Of a stretch of 64,000 nucleotides of DNA, positions 21,834 through 32,741 are shown piece after piece. The notes beneath the pieces were generated by a model. The model ran no database searches. It was not told the DNA's origin and saw only the letters and a program-made list of their open reading frames with translations. Source of the stretch: Siphonodentalium dalli (Eukaryota > Mollusca > Scaphopoda > Gadilida > Siphonodentaliidae); contig CP136069.1 of NCBI GenBank assembly GCA_032622095.1, positions 48,152,194 to 48,216,193 on the forward strand, read 5' to 3'. The position numbers and the translations under genes were made by a program. The first letter of the stretch is position 1. Every line of letters begins with the position of its first letter.

Positions 21834-22190
21834 TTAACCCTTTACCCAACAAACCGGCCAAAACCGGCCAAATAAAGCTTCAACAGCCTAAAATATCTTC
21901 GGTCTGTCTCAATAGAACCATACAAATATGGATATCATTGGAACAGGCTCCTTGACCACATTGTGATAGTTACAGTTATGCCCTGTGCCAATGCATTCTC
22001 TTATATATGCGAGTCGACCATAGGTCGCCTCGCATATATAAGAGAATGCATTGGCCTTTCTTTAACAATTTTATAATTTTTAATGTGTTAAGCCAATGCA
22101 TTCTCTTATATATGCGAGGCGACCTATGGTCGACTCGCATATATAAGAGAATGCATTGGCACAGGGCCGTTCTGTTGGGTAAAGGGTTAA
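21834..22190. mobile_element. TTAACCCTTT MITE with two mirror-image palindromes
   Basis: TTAACCCTTTACCCAAC and GTTGGGTAAAGGGTTAA are exact 17-bp terminal inverted repeats including TTAA. Two 69-bp palindromes lie inside, 21987-22055 and 22092-22160; their central parts are exact reverse complements of each other. piggyBac-type elements insert at TTAA and often begin CCCT, so a piggyBac origin is likely. Confidence 0.85.
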
Positions 22191-22288
22191 TGCGTACACT
22201 AATCTGCTATTCAATCGGCTAATTGAGGATAGTGGTTTGATAAGTTATCACTGTATAATACAACCAAACTGATTGAGTGTCAGTGTCA

Positions 22289-22622
22289 TTAACCCTTAAT
22301 GACTGTAGCTTCCATAAATTTTGCGAAATTTACCAAACTGATTGAGTGTCAGTGTCATTAACCCTCTATGACTGTAGCTTCCAGAAATTTTTTGAAAACC
22401 CTGTGCCAATGCATTATCTAATATATGCGTGTCGCCCGTAGGGCGCCTCGCATATATAAGAGAATGCATTGGTCTAACACTATTTACCCTGACCTTGTAA
22501 GTTAGTGCTTTCTCTTGTATATGCGACGCTCCATATGGTATACTAACATGTATATATAAGAGAATGCAATGGCACATGCTCTTTAATGCTCCACCAGCGA
22601 AGCCCCTGTCATGCACGGGTTA
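22289..22622. mobile_element. TTAACCC MITE with two palindromes and a duplicated end
   Basis: Begins TTAACCCTTAATGACTGTAGC; a 69-bp direct repeat of the left end (starting again with TTAA at 22358) suggests an end duplication. Palindromes at 22405-22473 and a diverged one at 22501-22573. The right end CATGCACGGGTTAT is degraded. Confidence 0.65.
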
Positions 22623-23127
22623 TATGATGGTTTTCATACAAACCGAAGGAATTGGCGCCTAGCCATTGTGGCGGTTAGGATATCACGGTTACAGTTAGAA
22701 CGTGTGCATACCTTGAAGATACCCTACACATAATTTGATGACGTAATACCCTAAACGTAATAGTAACTCTATATTGGTTCGTGTTGCGAAACCTCCATAC
22801 CAAACATATTTAGCATAATGAACTACTACTAGAAGGAATTACAGAAAAGCTAGTATTCGTCGTTTTTTTCGGACTGACCAAAAACCATTAGTAGAATTGG
22901 CGACTACTCGTCCGTTGTGAGAAACCCGTGCCGTTCAATATTCTTGCCACTGATATTAAGGCGATATTAATCATATGGTACTGTTTGGGCGATATTATTT
23001 TGAACGTTGTGCTTTGTGTTTTTCAAGGTTCTCGTGTTTCGCGGTGACGATTGACTTGATCACCAGTAAGATATATAAATTTAGGCAACACGGCAAAAAT
23101 ACATGTCAAGGCCACAATGTCAGAATG
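22623..23127. other. No recognised feature
   Basis: Intergenic, nothing supported. Confidence 0.35.
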
Positions 23128-25744
23128 GGTCCTACTAAAACCCGACCGCACCTACCGTACATGACCTCACCCGACCGCACCGTCCCGATGGGTCCGATCG
23201 AGATAGTTCAGGCACTATCTTTCAGAATAGAACTGCATGTACCAGCGTTCAAATCCCAAAGTCGATATCGCAAGCGGAAACGGCACTCTTAACCCCTAAC
23301 TTGCGGCTGATTTCGCCAGGTACGCAAAACAAAACAGGCACCGACCGCACATCTCCTAGCTGCCTGACCACGGAAAGGGACATCATATCATGCAGCGAAT
23401 ACCTCTCTGCATCCATGGTCGATCGGACAAGTTGCTAGCTATACCGGAAGAGAATATATTGACCCATACGCTGCGGTCGAATTCGCTATTAATGTACGCA
23501 AAAATACAGAACATAACACCCGCCGACCGTACCGCTACCAGAGGATCGAACGAGATGGGACATATACTGTCGTGCAAAATAGACCTGTATGTATCAAAGT
23601 TCCAATCCCCAGGTCTATATCTCAAACGGAAACGGCACTGTTAACCCCTAACTTGCGGCCGATTCCGCCAGGTACGCAAAATAAGAAAGGCACCTACCGC
23701 ACCTCTCCTAGCTGTCTGACCACGGAAAGAGACATCATATCATGCAGCGAATACCCCTGTGCATACATGGCCCATCGGGCATGTTGCTAGCTATACCGGA
23801 AGTGAATATATTAACCCATACGCTGCGGTCGAATTCGCTATTAATGTACGCAAAAACACAAACAATAACACCCACCGACCGTACCGCCGCCCAGGTCTAT
23901 ATCTCAAACGGAAACGGCACTGTTAACCCCTAAATTGCGGCCGATTCCGCCAGGTATGAAAAATAAAAAAGGCACCTACCGCACCTCTCCTAGCTGTCTG
24001 ACCACGGAAAGGGACATCATATCATGCAGCGAATACCCCTGTGCATACATGGCCCATCGGGCATGTTGCTAGCTATACCGGAAGTGAATATATTAACCCA
24101 TACGCTGCGGTCGAATTCGCTATTAATGTACGCAAAAACACAAACAATAACACCCACCGACCGTACCGCCGCCCAGGTCTATATCTCAAACGGAAACGGC
24201 ACTGTTAACCCCTAACTTGCGGCCGATTCCGCCAGGTACGCAAAATAAGAAAGGCACCTACCGCACCTCTCCTAGCTGTCTGACCACGGAAAGGGACATC
24301 ATATCATGCAGCGAATACCCCTGTGCATACATGGCCCATCGGGCATGTTGCTAGCTATACCGGAAGTGAATATATTAACCCATACGCTGCGGTCGAATTC
24401 GCTATTAATGTACGCAAAAACACAAACAATAACACCCACCGACCGTACCGCCGCCCAGGTCTATATCTCAAACGGAAACGGCACTGTTAACCCCTAAATT
24501 GCGGCCGATTCCGCCAGGTATGAAAAATAAAAAGGCACCTACCGCACCTCTCCTAGCTGTCTGACCACGGAAAGGGACATCATATCAAGCAGCGAATACC
24601 TCTCTGCATCCATGGCCCATCGGAAAGTTGCTAGCTATACCGGAAGTGAATATGTTAACCCATACGCTGCGGTCGAATTCGCTATGCATGTACACAAAAA
24701 CACAGAAAATAACACCCACCTACCGTACCGCCACCAGGGGACCGAGCGAGATGGGGGCATGTACAGAGCTGCATGTACCAAATTTCCAAATCTCAAGCGG
24801 AAACGGCCATGTTAACCCGCAAATTGCGGCCCATTCCACCAGGTACGCAAAATAAAAATAAAGGAATCGACCGCACCTCTCCTAGCTGTCTGACCACGGG
24901 AAGGGACACTTTGATTGAATGCCGTTTCTGCTTGAGAAACCAACTTGTGGGAGTGGAACTTTGGTACATACAGGTCTATGCTGCACGATAGTATCCATGA
25001 ACAATCTCGATCGGACCCCTGGAGATGGTACGGTCCGTGGGTGTTTCTCTGTGATTTTGCGTACATGCATAGCGAATTCGACCGCGGCGTATGTACTCAC
25101 GTCCACCTTAGTCAGCAACCTGCCCGATCATCATTGGATGCATATGGGTATTCGCTGCATGATACAATATCTCATTCCGTGGTCGGACAACTATGAGGTG
25201 CGGTCGGTGCCTTTTTTCATTTTGCGTACCTTGTGGAACCGGCCGCAAGTTAGGGGTTAACAGTGACGTTTCCGCTTGAGATATCGACTTGTGGATTGGA
25301 ACTTTGGTACATACATGATTATTCTGCACAATATAGTATCTCGCTCGGTCCCCTGGTGGCGGTATGGCGGGTGTTATTTTCTGTGTTTTTGCGCTCACGA
25401 ATAGCGAATTCGACGCAGCGTATGGGTTAATATATTAACTTCCGTTATAGCTAGCCACTTGCCCGATCGGCCATGGATGCAGAGGAGTATTCACTGCATG
25501 ATATTACGTCCCTTTCCGTGGTCAGGCAGCTGGGAGAGGTGCGGTCGTGCCTTTTTTGATTGTGCGTACCTGGCGGAATCGGCCGCAAGTTAGGGGTTAA
25601 CAGTGCCATTTCCGCTTGCGATATCGACTTGGGGATTGGAACTTTGGTACATACATGTCTATTCTGCACGTAAGCACCCTAACAATCTCAACCGGACCCC
25701 TCGGGACGGTGCCGTCGGGTGCGGTCGGGTTTTACTATAGGACC
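23128..25744. mobile_element. Large foldback element family F with internal tandem array (2.6 kb)
   Basis: GGTCCTACTAAAACCCGACC at the left is mirrored by GGTCGGGTTTTACTATAGGACC-like sequence at the right. The right part (24880-25680) is an inverted, diverged copy of left-part units (GCGGCCGATTCCGCCAGGTA, GAAAGGGACATCATATC). Flanks GTCAGAAT and ACCAGAAT share six of eight bases. No transposase frame. Confidence 0.75.
23390..24870 (+). repeat. 282-bp tandem repeat with alternating subtypes
   Basis: ATGCAGCGAATACC recurs at 23390, 23742, 24024 and 24306, with a variant at 24588; spacing is 352 then 282, 282, 282. The three central units encode the same 63-residue frame by repetition only. Units alternate between CTAACTTGCGG/GGTACGCAAAATAAG and CTAAATTGCGG/GGTATGAAAAATAAA, giving a 564-bp higher-order period. 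Confidence 0.9.
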
Positions 25745-26640
25745 GACCAGAATCAACTCCCACGTAGACGACAAGAGAAACGATCTCGAACATAACTGTA
25801 CAAGAAAACCAATGTCAGAAATGGTAACGCGCTCAAGATCATATATTATATACACATGATTGTAATTATAGAATATAAAATATATTGGTTTCGCGAATGA
25901 CCAACTCAGAATTCCGTTAAAATAACAATAACAACCAGCACCTAATTAATGAACCGGCGACCGACTCCGCCGTCTCGGACCACAACCCCCAGTGGGCTGG
26001 AGAACGAAAAAAATCTATAAAAGTTGAAATATAAGACTTACAAATTATCTTTTTCATTTATTTTATTTGTAATTAACATAGCTTATCACAAACAAAAAAT
26101 CAACATTATTGACATAACGTTAATTAACGACAATAAACTAAATTGATATTCCCGACTACACCTTTTACCGGACTCGGCCTCCGGCTCGCAGTTCGACTTT
26201 TAATCATCCCAAAATTTCCCATTCTATAAATAAAACACCCATGTTAATGTCAGCGCCCACAGCTATTTAGAATCTCTAGGACAGTATACACGCGGCGCGC
26301 GTAATGATGAATTTGTTTGTGAGATTTGTTGAAAACCATAATTATGGGTTTGACAAAATGACAACCGACAGATATAACACATATTCTAGTGACGTATATA
26401 GTACCATAGTCGTAATTATTATCGGTACTACGTTTAGTTCATTATGCGAACTGTGTATATTTGACGAATATATGGCGTTTTTACTCCCTAATGTCCTAAC
26501 GGGGAAGATACACGAAAACATGTGGAACATTATCTACTTATTAGTTAGATAGCCCACAACTGTGTGAGGTATTCGGGGGCGGGTGCAATTTGTGAACATC
26601 AAATGGGAGACGTGTGCACCCAGGTCGGATTACTCATCTC
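25745..26640. other. No recognised feature
   Basis: Intergenic. Short frames only, none with gene-like character. Confidence 0.35.
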
Positions 26641-26644
26641 CAGT

Positions 26645-26965
26645 TTAAAACTCAGGACCGAATCGACAACTCTGGTTTAGACTAAGTTTTATTCTAGACC
26701 TGGTTTTAATCTAGTTTTAATTAGGTTTTATCAGGAGTAAAACTTGGTTTTACTGTAATAAAGCTATGTTTTACGGGAGTTTTATTGGCATGATGTCGCT
26801 AATTGTTTGTGATGAATTGGCGATATAATAATCAGGAGACGATTAGCTATATCTGATTTATCCGCACCATACGTCTCGTCTCGAAAACATATCTTTAAAT
26901 ATACTTTGAAAAAACATCAAAGTAAAACGACCCTACCCCAGATTTTACTATAACCTAGTTTGGTC
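26645..26965 (+). repeat. Family E, left portion (interrupted copy)
   Basis: ACCGAATCGACAACTCTGG then GGTTTAGACTAAGTTTTATT and repeated CTAGTTTTA / ACTTGGTTTTACTG words align with 34750-35160. The continuation is displaced to about 28300-28930 by 1.3 kb of other sequence. Confidence 0.6.
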
Positions 26966-27379
26966 GGGGGGGGGGGGGGGGTCTGCAATTTGTGTCCGAA
27001 CACTAGGCGGGGGTGGGTGGGTGATTGGTTCAGCAACCCGGCTTACACATTTTTCCTGGCTCTGTAAATTTTTTCCTAAAGTCATTTTTCTTCAAAATAA
27101 TGAGGGATGACGCCAGGCGGTTATACAAAGGTCAGCTTGCTAAATGTTTTCATCAAGGATCTATCAATCACATTGACATGGAAAGGCTCAGATTAAAATA
27201 GTTATATTAAAAATCATTTATTCAACCTGAAGTAAATGAAAACATATCACAATAATAGATTCTTCAAATAAATGTAAACTCTTCACTGAATTCTTCAAAT
27301 AAAAATAGATTATTAAAAAAACCGTAATAAAATAAAACAAAGGCATTAAAACAAACGTTGACAGATTTCAACGATATTC

Positions 27380-27762
27380 GGTATATGGGTCGAGAATCAC
27401 CTCTAGATGGGAGCTGTCAAATTTGAATGATTTTTGATGAACAATATGGCAACTGGCAGCCATCTTAGATTTGACTCTGCATCACTAAATCCTTTAACAC
27501 ACCCTGCAGAGCTTATCCCTCATGCGATCATCACCTTCATATGGACTCTCGGTGTGACGTCTCGAAGGGTGCCTTCTATTTTTTCCCAAATTTAAAAAAA
27601 AAAAAAAAAAATGGCTGCCAGTGGCCATCTTCTATTTTACTCTATGTATGACCAACTACGTTACCACACCTTACAGGTCACATTTCTCATCCAATCGTCA
27701 CCGAACTTCATATGGATCTTCGAAGTGACCTCTACTTTAGATGGGAGCCTCCATTTAATAGT
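27380..27762 (+). repeat. ~200-bp tandem repeat
   Basis: ATCACCTTCATATGGACTCT and GTCACCGAACTTCATATGGA, each followed by GATGGGAG-type and GGCTGCCAGTGGCCATCTT-type segments, recur. Related units are at 41480-42640. Confidence 0.6.
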
Positions 27763-27763
27763 G

Positions 27764-28192
27764 GAGCTCCGTGATTCAGTGGTTAGCGTGTCGGACTTGT
27801 ATTCGCTGTAAACACATCGATATGGGTTCGCAGCGCATCGCCGGTCATTGAGTCTCCACACAACAGTGGCTTGGCCGCTTTGAGCGACTTGCAATTGTCG
27901 GATTGCTCGCTGCTTCAAAACTCGCGCCAAGTTGTGACCATTGAGCAAGGTCGATCGTACTGTGTCGGCTTCGCATCACTCATGCGTTAAACAAGTACCG
28001 GTCAGCTTGTCATACTGATGAGTATCAGAGCATGTTCTGATCAAACTAGAGCAGCGCCTGCAATGGCTGCAGCCGGTTCATTGGTTGGCTTGAATAAATG
28101 ACTGGGGTAATATTGTACCAAACGTGTTAGAGCAAGTTATTGGTTAATCGCTATATAAAACTGGTCATTATTATTATTATTATTATTATTAT
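27764..28192 (+). mobile_element. tRNA-derived SINE with (TTA)n tail
   Basis: The head GAGCTCCGTGATTCAGTGGTTAGCG has an A-box character and GGGTTCGCAGCGC resembles a B box. The 3' end CGCTATATAAAACTGG followed by (TCA)(TTATTA)n is the usual tail of this SINE type. No clear target duplication found. It lies inside the interruption of the family E copy. Confidence 0.7.
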
Positions 28193-28289
28193 TTATTCGG
28201 AAACAATAAAAATTAGGGGGTGGTGGGTAACCAGAGGGCGGAAAAAAATAATAAAGCTCCCAGTGTCCTGAATTTTTTTCCTGAACCCC

Positions 28290-28930
28290 CCCCCCCTGGG
28301 TTGGTGGGTTTTATTATTCGGTCGAGTTGTTTCGCCAAGTATGGATGTTATTTCATCGCGTATATGGGAGTGTTTCTTTTGAATTGGGGACGGCGCTTAT
28401 GCTCGGGGCGTTTGTCCTGCAGTTTATGTACATATAGCAGAGTATCAGTGTAAGTTGAGGGAGGCGTTAACGTCCTTACTTATGAGATAACTTCCAATAA
28501 ATATGCCAGTGTGATGGATGCGTTATTGCTATATATCTTGTTTGCGATTCGCTCGTTCGGATGTCGCTTTGGCGACAGATCATGAAGGGATCGAACTGAT
28601 TCGTTTGACACGAACATGACTTTTGGAACTTATTCCCCAAAATGATTTTGGCCAATTTGATGACATAGGCGGGTGTCCCATATGAACACCCCCACCCCGG
28701 GGTATGGACCATTTTATTCCATATTCGCAAAAATGTCTTTGTGTGTCAATTGGACGCCACAAATGTCCCTAGAGACATCCCCAATCCCTCACTCCGATGT
28801 CCATACCCAATTTTACACACTCGGGTGATACTCCCGGAGTAAAAAGTGGTGTGGGGAGTGGTGTGACGGTGAGGGGTGGGGTGTTTATAGTGGCCCGCCC
28901 ACCCATGTCATCAAATTGACCGAAAAATAT
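28290..28930 (+). repeat. Family E, right portion (interrupted copy)
   Basis: GGTCGAGTTGTTTCGCCAAGT, GCTATTCGCTCGTTCGGATG-like and the GTGTTTCTATGG / ACCATTTT words align with 35150-35700. Confidence 0.55.
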
Positions 28931-28964
28931 ATTTTGTGCTAATACGGAATAGGGAATAATTTCG

Positions 28965-29466
28965 TTAAAGGTACGGTTGGCCTTGGCGGTGGGTATCCTG
29001 TGAAAATATTTCCACCCGTCAAAAACCGTCACAAACAGAAAGAACAACAAAATGTAGACAGACTTTGTCCGTATACAAATAAGAAATATCGCATAAACAG
29101 TATGTTATTGTCATATTTTTGACCATTGTTATGTAAACAAAAGCATGAAAAGTTACTTTTCTGGTGTTTGTTTATATTATGATGGTAAACATAAAGAGCG
29201 TTCTTTGTGGGTGAATTCCTGATATGGAACGAATAAAGAGCGTTTATGCCATTTGTGTGTGATTAGCCAGCAGCATTGTGTTGTCTTCTGTAACACAATC
29301 AGGCTTTTGCTTAGGTAAAATATAGTAAATCTTTATGATAACATGCTGTTTACGCGATGGTCATCGTATATATGAACGAAACTGTATGCGTTTTAATGTT
29401 TTTCTGTTAACGGTTATTGGAACAAATATGAATATTTTCGACAACTAAGGCCTCACGTGCCTTTAA
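28965..29466 (-). mobile_element. TTAA-flanked MITE family B, copy 3
   Basis: Begins TTAAAGGTACGGTTGGCC and ends GGCCTCACGTGCCTTTAA; 502 bp. Its right TTAA is also the left TTAA of the next MITE. Confidence 0.82.
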
Positions 29467-29945
29467 CCCCTTCTATACTAAATAAACATTGACAGTTAGT
29501 TCTCCTAGGAAATGTTCAGATAATAATGTCAGCAAATTATAGGTTCTATTTTGACTATTTATCTGAACATTTTCCACTGATTCCCGAAGGGTCTATGCCG
29601 CCAGGAAACATGCAGGAAAACTACCACAATGGCGCAAGTGCATTATCTGAATTTTTGCAGAATATTTTGACAATTAACCGAGTCTATACTAAATACTCAT
29701 TGACAAGTAGTTCCCTTTGGAAATGTTCAGATAATAAGTTCAACAAGCAAACTTTGGTCATTTGTTGAACTTATTACCTGAACATTTCCCTCCATTGAAT
29801 ATGAATCATTCTGCTCTCGTATTATCTATTTATCTGTCTGTCAACTGCTTTTGTTACCCGAACACGCCTCTAAATGCATAATACGACTATGCCAATGTAA
29901 ACTTTATTACAGATTGGGAGACTCCATTCAGTATAGAAAGGGTCA
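29463..29945. mobile_element. TTAACCC MITE with TGTTCAGATAATAAG hairpins
   Basis: Starts TTAACCCCTTCTATACTAAAT; the right end ATTCAGTATAGAAAGGGTCA is its complement with the TTAA decayed. Two internal hairpins, 29507-29577 and 29716-29790, use GGAAATGTTCAGATAATAA and its complement. Confidence 0.7.
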
Positions 29946-30142
29946 GCTTCCTGAAAGTTTGAAAAAATAGATATAAAATATAAATATAACAATATTTACC
30001 ATGACTTTGTAAGCCAGTGCATTCTCGTATATATGTGAGGTTCACCCTATGGGAGACTTACATATATAAGAAAATTCTCTGGCACAGGGTCATTTGAGTC
30101 TTTAATGCTGCACCAGTGCAGCTCCCGACATGAAATGGTTAA
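29946..30142. mobile_element. Partial palindrome MITE
   Basis: AGCTTCCTGAAAGTTTG, a diverged palindrome at 30013-30083 (GCCAGTGCATTCTCGTATAT...), then GACATGAAATGGTTAA at the right. Equivalent to the right part of 53235-53492. Confidence 0.6.
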
Positions 30143-31139
30143 ACAGTTTGGATTTGAACTCGTTTTAGAAGAATGAAATAATATTTAACACACCTACAAG
30201 TGCATAATCCCTTTAAAAATATTGCAGGAAAAATGCATGACATATTTGATGCAATATTGTTTTTTGCACTTGTGACGGCATAGACACCATGATCGCTTGA
30301 TTTCAAAATATGATGTGGAACTTTTTTCAACATTCAAATTCGCATGTTTTTTTAACACGTGGTGCATGTAAAATATTTGGTTTTTACTGGTGAAGTTTCC
30401 TTCTTGTCTCTAAGACTCAAATTGACATCCAAATGGATTTAATGTGAATCACCTGAAAAATCTGGTAACACTCTTAAGATGATTGCTATTCATTTTGTTT
30501 TTGGCATATCTCAAGCGATTCATTCACACAGTGTCTTTTATGTGTTTTCATCTGTGCTATTCATATTTATGTTCATTCTTGTTCATTGTGTGGCAATCTA
30601 GCTGAATATTTATCTGAACTGTCTCTTAAATTCTCTCTTTGATTAAATTATCTTGGCTTTATACTTAAATGGCTAAGTATGGCACATCTTCCAGTTCATA
30701 TTAGTTACCATACTGAACATCATTCAGATAAATTAGATAATGACACTTTATCTATGGGAATTGATGTGTCGTTGATATAATAGTAGTATTGTTTCTGGTA
30801 AATCGGATGTTTATAGTGGAATATAATAAACGGAAACATCACACGATTGAACTGGTGGCGTGAAATAATTTGTTGCACTTGAGTGTTTTACAAAATAGTC
30901 CTTGCCTCAAATGAATTATGTTGTAAAATACTTGACCGCAATGGATTATTTCACTCCACCAGTTCAATCTCTCTATTTATCTATATAAATTACATATATA
31001 TATATGTTATTCTGAATAAAAGAAATTTAGATAGATTCTTATCTCATTGTACTGAAAACCATCGATGGGTACCTACCCCATGTAACTACCCCCCCCCCCC
31101 CAACCAGCCAGCTGGGTTCCCCATCCATTCCTCGAAACA
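30143..31139. other. No recognised feature
   Basis: AT-rich, nothing supported except a poly-C tract near 31089-31101. Confidence 0.4.
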
Positions 31140-31375
31140 CTAAATGTGTCATATGACATGGACCCGTGTCGCCCAAACGTGTCACTTTACACGCCTGACG
31201 CGCTTTCTATGGAAAAACTCGGTGACGCGTTTAGTGTGTCACCTGAAACGATTGGGTGACACGTTAGGTGTGTCGCATGACGCGTTTACTGTGTCACATG
31301 ACAAGTTTACTGTGTCATTTGACGCGCTTTCTATGGACAACTTATCGTGTCATTTGAAAGTTTTTCAGTGAATAT
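31140..31375 (+). repeat. Irregular short tandem repeat TGTGTCAYNTGACGCG
   Basis: TGTGTCA followed by TTTGAC/CATGAC and CGCGTTTACTG or CGCTTTCTATGG recurs about ten times with a period near 24 bp. Confidence 0.65.
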
Positions 31376-32060
31376 GAGTTCATGGACAAACTCGGTACGA
31401 CCACGCTAGGGGACTCTGAGAACATCGCAGTGGGGCGGTTGACATACTCTACCGCGGACCCACACTCGGAACGGTGTGGATGGGCTACTATCAAGGGGTA
31501 CCTACATGTACACAAAACCGCAATTAAAATTGCCGTTTACAGTACAAATTTAACGATTCAGATCTCAGCTGATCTGCATGTGGACTCGTGGCATCTATGG
31601 TATGTACATACGCGTATATGACCGAAAAACGCGTATGTACATGCCACTCATATGCACAGATGTGTAGATGTTTTAATTATTCTAGTGGAGTTATTCTTTT
31701 GTAAATGAATGTAACATTGTGCAAACACCTCGGATTTTTAAAACGATTTCAAAATTTAACTTTCAAAATCCTTACAAGCATAGTTGACATATTTAAATTG
31801 TTCTAGTTGGAGTTAAGTATGTGGTAAGCAAATGTAACTATGTGATAAACATATCGGATTTTCTAATCGATTCCAAAATAATGTAACTTTGGAACTATCC
31901 AATGTCCAAAAAATATTAAAAACTCATTTGTAACCGGATTATACTAAAGTTAGCACAGTGAACAATGAGTCGGTCAACACGAGAACACATTTATATATAA
32001 ACCCAGGAACAATTTACAAATGCGTCATATGTTTGTCTGCACCAAAACCTGCGATAAATA
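31376..32060. other. No recognised feature
   Basis: Intergenic, nothing supported. Confidence 0.35.
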
Positions 32061-32070
32061 ACACACCGCC

Positions 32071-32731
32071 GGTCCTACTAAAACCCGACCGCACCCGACC
32101 GCACCCGACCGGACCGCCCCAGGAGTCCGAGCGAGATGGGGTTTGCACTATCGTGTAGAATGGACCCGAATGTACCAAAGTTCCAATCCCCAAGTCGATA
32201 GCTCGAGCGGACACGGCACTGTTAACCCCTGACTGGCGGCCGTTTCCGCCAGGTACGGGAAATCCAAAAAGGCGCCGACCGCACCTCCCCTGACTGCCTG
32301 ACCACGGAAATGGACATTATATCATGAAGTGAATACCCATATGCATCCATGGGCGATCGGACAAGTCGCTAGCTGCAGCGGAAGTGAATAAATTAACCCA
32401 TACGCTGCTGCCAAATTCGCTATAAATGTACGCAAAAACGCCGAAATTAACACCCGCCGATATACTGTCCATTTCCGTGGTCAGGCAGTCAGGGGAGGTG
32501 CGATCGGCGCCTTTTTGGATTTCCCGTACCTGGCGGAAACGGCCGCCAGTCAGGGGTTAACAGTGCCGTGTCCGCTCGAGCTATCGACTTGGGGATTGGA
32601 ACTTTGGTACATTCGGGTCCATTCTACACGATAGTGCAAACCCCATCTCGCTCGGACCACTGGGGACGGCCCGGTCGGGTGCGGTCGGGTGCGGTCGGTG
32701 CGGTCGGGTGCGGTCGGGTTTTAGTAGGACC
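32071..32731. mobile_element. Foldback element family F, 661 bp, with 9-bp flanking repeat
   Basis: GGTCCTACTAAAACCCGACC is mirrored by GGTCGGGTTTTAGTAGGACC. Next to each end are tandem CCCGACCGCA decamers (left) or their complement (right). Arms extend about 270 bp (the 32160-32320 segment reappears inverted at 32480-32640). The 9-mer CACACCGCC flanks both sides (32062-32070, 32733-32741; one extra C on the right), which looks like a target duplication. Long arms plus a 9-bp duplication resemble Mutator-like or foldback elements. Confidence 0.8.
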
Positions 32732-32741
32732 CCACACCGCC

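Noticed and set aside
23742-24497. Three identical 63-residue reading frames at 282-bp spacing
   Set aside because: They are repeat units of a noncoding tandem array; identity extends equally outside the frame and there is no promoter or splice context.
23390-24870. CRISPR array
   Set aside because: This is eukaryotic DNA; units are 282 bp, with no short repeat/spacer pattern and no cas genes.
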